A stretch of 64,000 nt of DNA from an uncultured Rikenellaceae bacterium (GTDB lineage: Bacteria > Bacteroidota > Bacteroidia > Bacteroidales > Rikenellaceae). Every line of letters begins with the position of its first letter. The stretch's first letter is position 1. The stretch lies in contig CALVFI010000010.1 of NCBI GenBank assembly GCA_944326815.1, positions 248,001 to 312,000 of the forward strand, written 5' to 3'. Shown one piece after another: positions 62,190 to 64,000 of the stretch. Below the pieces are notes generated by a model, which was not told the origin of the DNA, searched no databases, and saw only the letters and a program-made list of their open reading frames with translations. The position numbers were made by a program, and so were the translations under genes.

Positions 62190-63062
62190 ATGAAAATTCT
62201 GGTAACGGGAGGCAACGGACAATTAGGACGCTCGTTGCACAAAATCAGCAACGATTATCCACAATATGATTTCCTCTTCACCGATATGCCCGAAGCGGAT
62301 ATCACCGATAAGGCATGTATCACGGATCTGGTCAGACAGCACGGCATCGGTTTGATTATCAACTGCGCAGCCTACACGGCCGTGGACAAAGCGGAAAGCG
62401 AACCCGAACTGGCAGAACGAATCAATGTACTCGGGCCGATGACCTTGGCGGAAGTAGCTGCCGAACACGAAATCAGGCTTATCCACATCTCGACGGATTA
62501 CGTTTTCGGCGGCGAAAGTTGTCATCCGTTGCATGAAAATACCGCTACGGCACCCACCGGCGTATATGGCCGCACCAAACTGGCCGGAGAGAAAGCTGTG
62601 CAACGTGCAGAATGCAAGGCGGCCATTATCCGCACAGCCTGGCTCTACTCCGAATTCGGCAACAATTTCGTCAAAACCATGCTGCGTCTGGGAACCGAAC
62701 GCGATTCGCTGAATGTGGTCTACGACCAGTTGGGGACGCCGACTTATGCTACCGATCTCGCACGGGCCATCCTCGTCATCGCGGAACAGATGCAGAATCC
62801 GACCACGCAACGTTGCGAAATTTATCATTACAGCAATGACGGAGCCATCTCGTGGTACGACTTTACGCAAACGATCTTCGAAGCCGCAGGAATCACTATT
62901 CCGGTACATGCCATCGAATCGGCGCTCTACCCCACTCCTGCCCAACGTCCCGCATACAGCGTGCTGGCCAAAGACAAGATCAAGGCGGCCGGTGCAACAG
63001 TACCGTACTGGAAAACATCTTTATTGGAATGCCTTGCGATATTGGGGGCACTGAAAAAATAA
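62190..63062 (+). CDS. rfbD: dTDP-4-dehydrorhamnose reductase
   Basis: Last step of dTDP-L-rhamnose synthesis, NADPH-dependent. 290 residues of the extended SDR type: TGGNGQLGRSL for the cofactor, INCAAYTAVDKAESE, HISTDYVFGG with the catalytic Thr, and GVYGRTKLAGE with Tyr and Lys. The substrate-binding C-terminal domain (ATDLARAILVIAEQ, RPAYSVLAKDKIK) is complete. Confidence 0.96.
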   Translation: MKILVTGGNGQLGRSLHKISNDYPQYDFLFTDMPEADITDKACITDLVRQHGIGLIINCAAYTAVDKAESEPELAERINVLGPMTLAEVAAEHEIRLIHISTDYVFGGESCHPLHENTATAPTGVYGRTKLAGEKAVQRAECKAAIIRTAWLYSEFGNNFVKTMLRLGTERDSLNVVYDQLGTPTYATDLARAILVIAEQMQNPTTQRCEIYHYSNDGAISWYDFTQTIFEAAGITIPVHAIESALYPTPAQRPAYSVLAKDKIKAAGATVPYWKTSLLECLAILGALKK

Positions 63063-63083
63063 TACCAGAAAAGAGATATACCC

Positions 63084-64000
63084 ATGAAAAGAAATATCCT
63101 GATTACCGGCGGCGCCGGATTTATCGGCTCCCATGTAGTGCGGCTGATGGTCAACAAATATCCGGAGTACCGCATCGTCAATCTCGACAAACTCACCTAC
63201 GCAGGCAACCTCGCAAACCTGAAAGATATTGAAGAGCAGTCGAATTACTGCTTCGTTCGGGCCGACATCTGCGACTACGAGGCCATGCAGGAGGTTTTCC
63301 GCAAGTATGACATCGACGGAGTGATTCATCTGGCCGCCGAAAGCCATGTGGACCGCAGTATCAAAGATCCGTTCACCTTTGCCAAAACCAATGTGCTCGG
63401 GACCCTGTCGCTGCTACAGGCCGCCAAAGAGTACTGGAACGGCAACTACGACGGGAAACGTTTCTACCATATCTCGACCGACGAGGTCTACGGAGCCCTG
63501 GAATTGACCAAACCCAAGGGTGACCCCAACGGCAACGAATGCGGCGGCGGTCCTTACGGCGACCTCTTCTTCACGGAACAGACCAAGTACAATCCACATA
63601 GCCCCTATTCGGCCAGCAAAGCGTCGTCCGACCACTTCGTACGGGCGTTTCACGACACGTACGGCCTACCCACGATCGTCACCAACTGCTCAAACAACTA
63701 CGGGCCCTATCAATTCCCGGAAAAGCTGATTCCACTGTTCATCAACAACATCCGCCACGGTAAACCACTGCCGGTCTATGGCAAAGGCGAAAATGTACGC
63801 GACTGGCTCTATGTCGTGGATCACGCCCGGGCCATCGACCTGATCTTCCACGAAGGGAGAATCGCCGAGACTTATAACATCGGAGGATTCAACGAATGGA
63901 AGAACATCGACCTGATTCGGGTCATCATCCGTACCGTCGACCGGCTGCTGGGGAATGCGCCCGGGACCAGCGAAAAGCTCATCACCTATGTCACAGACCG
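63084..64000 (+). CDS. rfbB: dTDP-glucose 4,6-dehydratase (3' end cut by window edge)
   Basis: Second step of dTDP-rhamnose synthesis, NAD+-dependent. 305 codons are seen before the window ends. TGGAGFIGSHVVRLM binds NAD, HLAAESHVDRSI is the family signature, HISTDEVYGAL carries the Thr-Asp-Glu triad, and YSASKASSDHFVRAF the Tyr and Lys. NCSNNYGPYQFPEKLIPL and GENVRDWLYVVDHARAI follow. 21 bp after rfbD. The first enzyme, RfbA, is not in the window and may follow. Confidence 0.96.
   Translation, partial: MKRNILITGGAGFIGSHVVRLMVNKYPEYRIVNLDKLTYAGNLANLKDIEEQSNYCFVRADICDYEAMQEVFRKYDIDGVIHLAAESHVDRSIKDPFTFAKTNVLGTLSLLQAAKEYWNGNYDGKRFYHISTDEVYGALELTKPKGDPNGNECGGGPYGDLFFTEQTKYNPHSPYSASKASSDHFVRAFHDTYGLPTIVTNCSNNYGPYQFPEKLIPLFINNIRHGKPLPVYGKGENVRDWLYVVDHARAIDLIFHEGRIAETYNIGGFNEWKNIDLIRVIIRTVDRLLGNAPGTSEKLITYVTD

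Overview
The window reads as a chromosomal segment of a Bacteroidales bacterium. Evidence: many genes are preceded by the Bacteroidetes -7 promoter element (TAnnTTTG, usually TATCTTTG or TATATTTG). Family-typical genes are also present: type III glutamine synthetase, a UpxY-type NusG paralogue, DUF3575/DUF6562-like fimbrial lipoproteins, DUF2023, DUF3822, DUF4136, Rex and a tmRNA tag ending in YALAA. GC content a little above half and the gene mix fit the Rikenellaceae (Alistipes-like); that narrower placement is inference.

Layout. 1-9.8 kb: guaB (cut by the left edge), rex-ribF, a HAD phosphatase, the operon dnaN / DnaQ-like exonuclease / LysM-PBP lipid-envelope protein, a nucleoside phosphorylase and glmM. 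9.8-17.6 kb: M20 dipeptidase, tRNA-Pro, RidA, two META-domain lipoproteins, a membrane-anchored rubrerythrin-like protein, YebC, the threonylcarbamoyl-AMP synthase, a thioesterase, an EamA transporter and thiL. 17.6-25.7 kb: adk, the rpsF-rpsR-rplI operon, ybaK, glyA, fabG, a DUF4136 lipoprotein, a beta-barrel protein, a guanine-deaminase-like enzyme and an iron alcohol dehydrogenase. 25.7-32.1 kb: a glutamine/amino-nitrogen block made of an amidophosphoribosyltransferase-family protein, glnN (GSIII) with an unusual AT-rich upstream region, and glmS.

32.2-39.9 kb is the least ordinary part: a small protein whose C-terminal half is a mannitol-type PTS EIIA domain with Gln at the phosphoacceptor His position, followed in the same direction by a 2240-residue protein. 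The large protein joins a fold-type I PLP aminotransferase domain to an HprK/PEPCK-like P-loop kinase domain within long unassigned regions. I regard this pair as the best candidate for an undescribed system.

40.2-46.5 kb: a fimbria-type operon (DUF3575 barrel, two DUF6562-like lipoproteins, and a fimbrillin/beta-helix fusion). Its only recognisable promoter lies between 16-bp perfect inverted repeats, as expected of a phase-variable invertible promoter. 47-58.5 kb: flavodoxin-DUF2023, two transporters, ssrA (tmRNA), mutS, an HGSNAT-like acyltransferase, a RecD-like helicase, and a 203-residue protein / DUF3822 / rsmD cluster. 58.5-64 kb: tRNA-Asp, a phage-like lysis cassette (small protein, holin, GH108 muramidase, spanin-like lipoprotein) ended by a strong terminator, then upxY with a structured leader and rfbC-rfbD-rfbB (dTDP-rhamnose), the start of a surface-polysaccharide operon that runs off the right edge.
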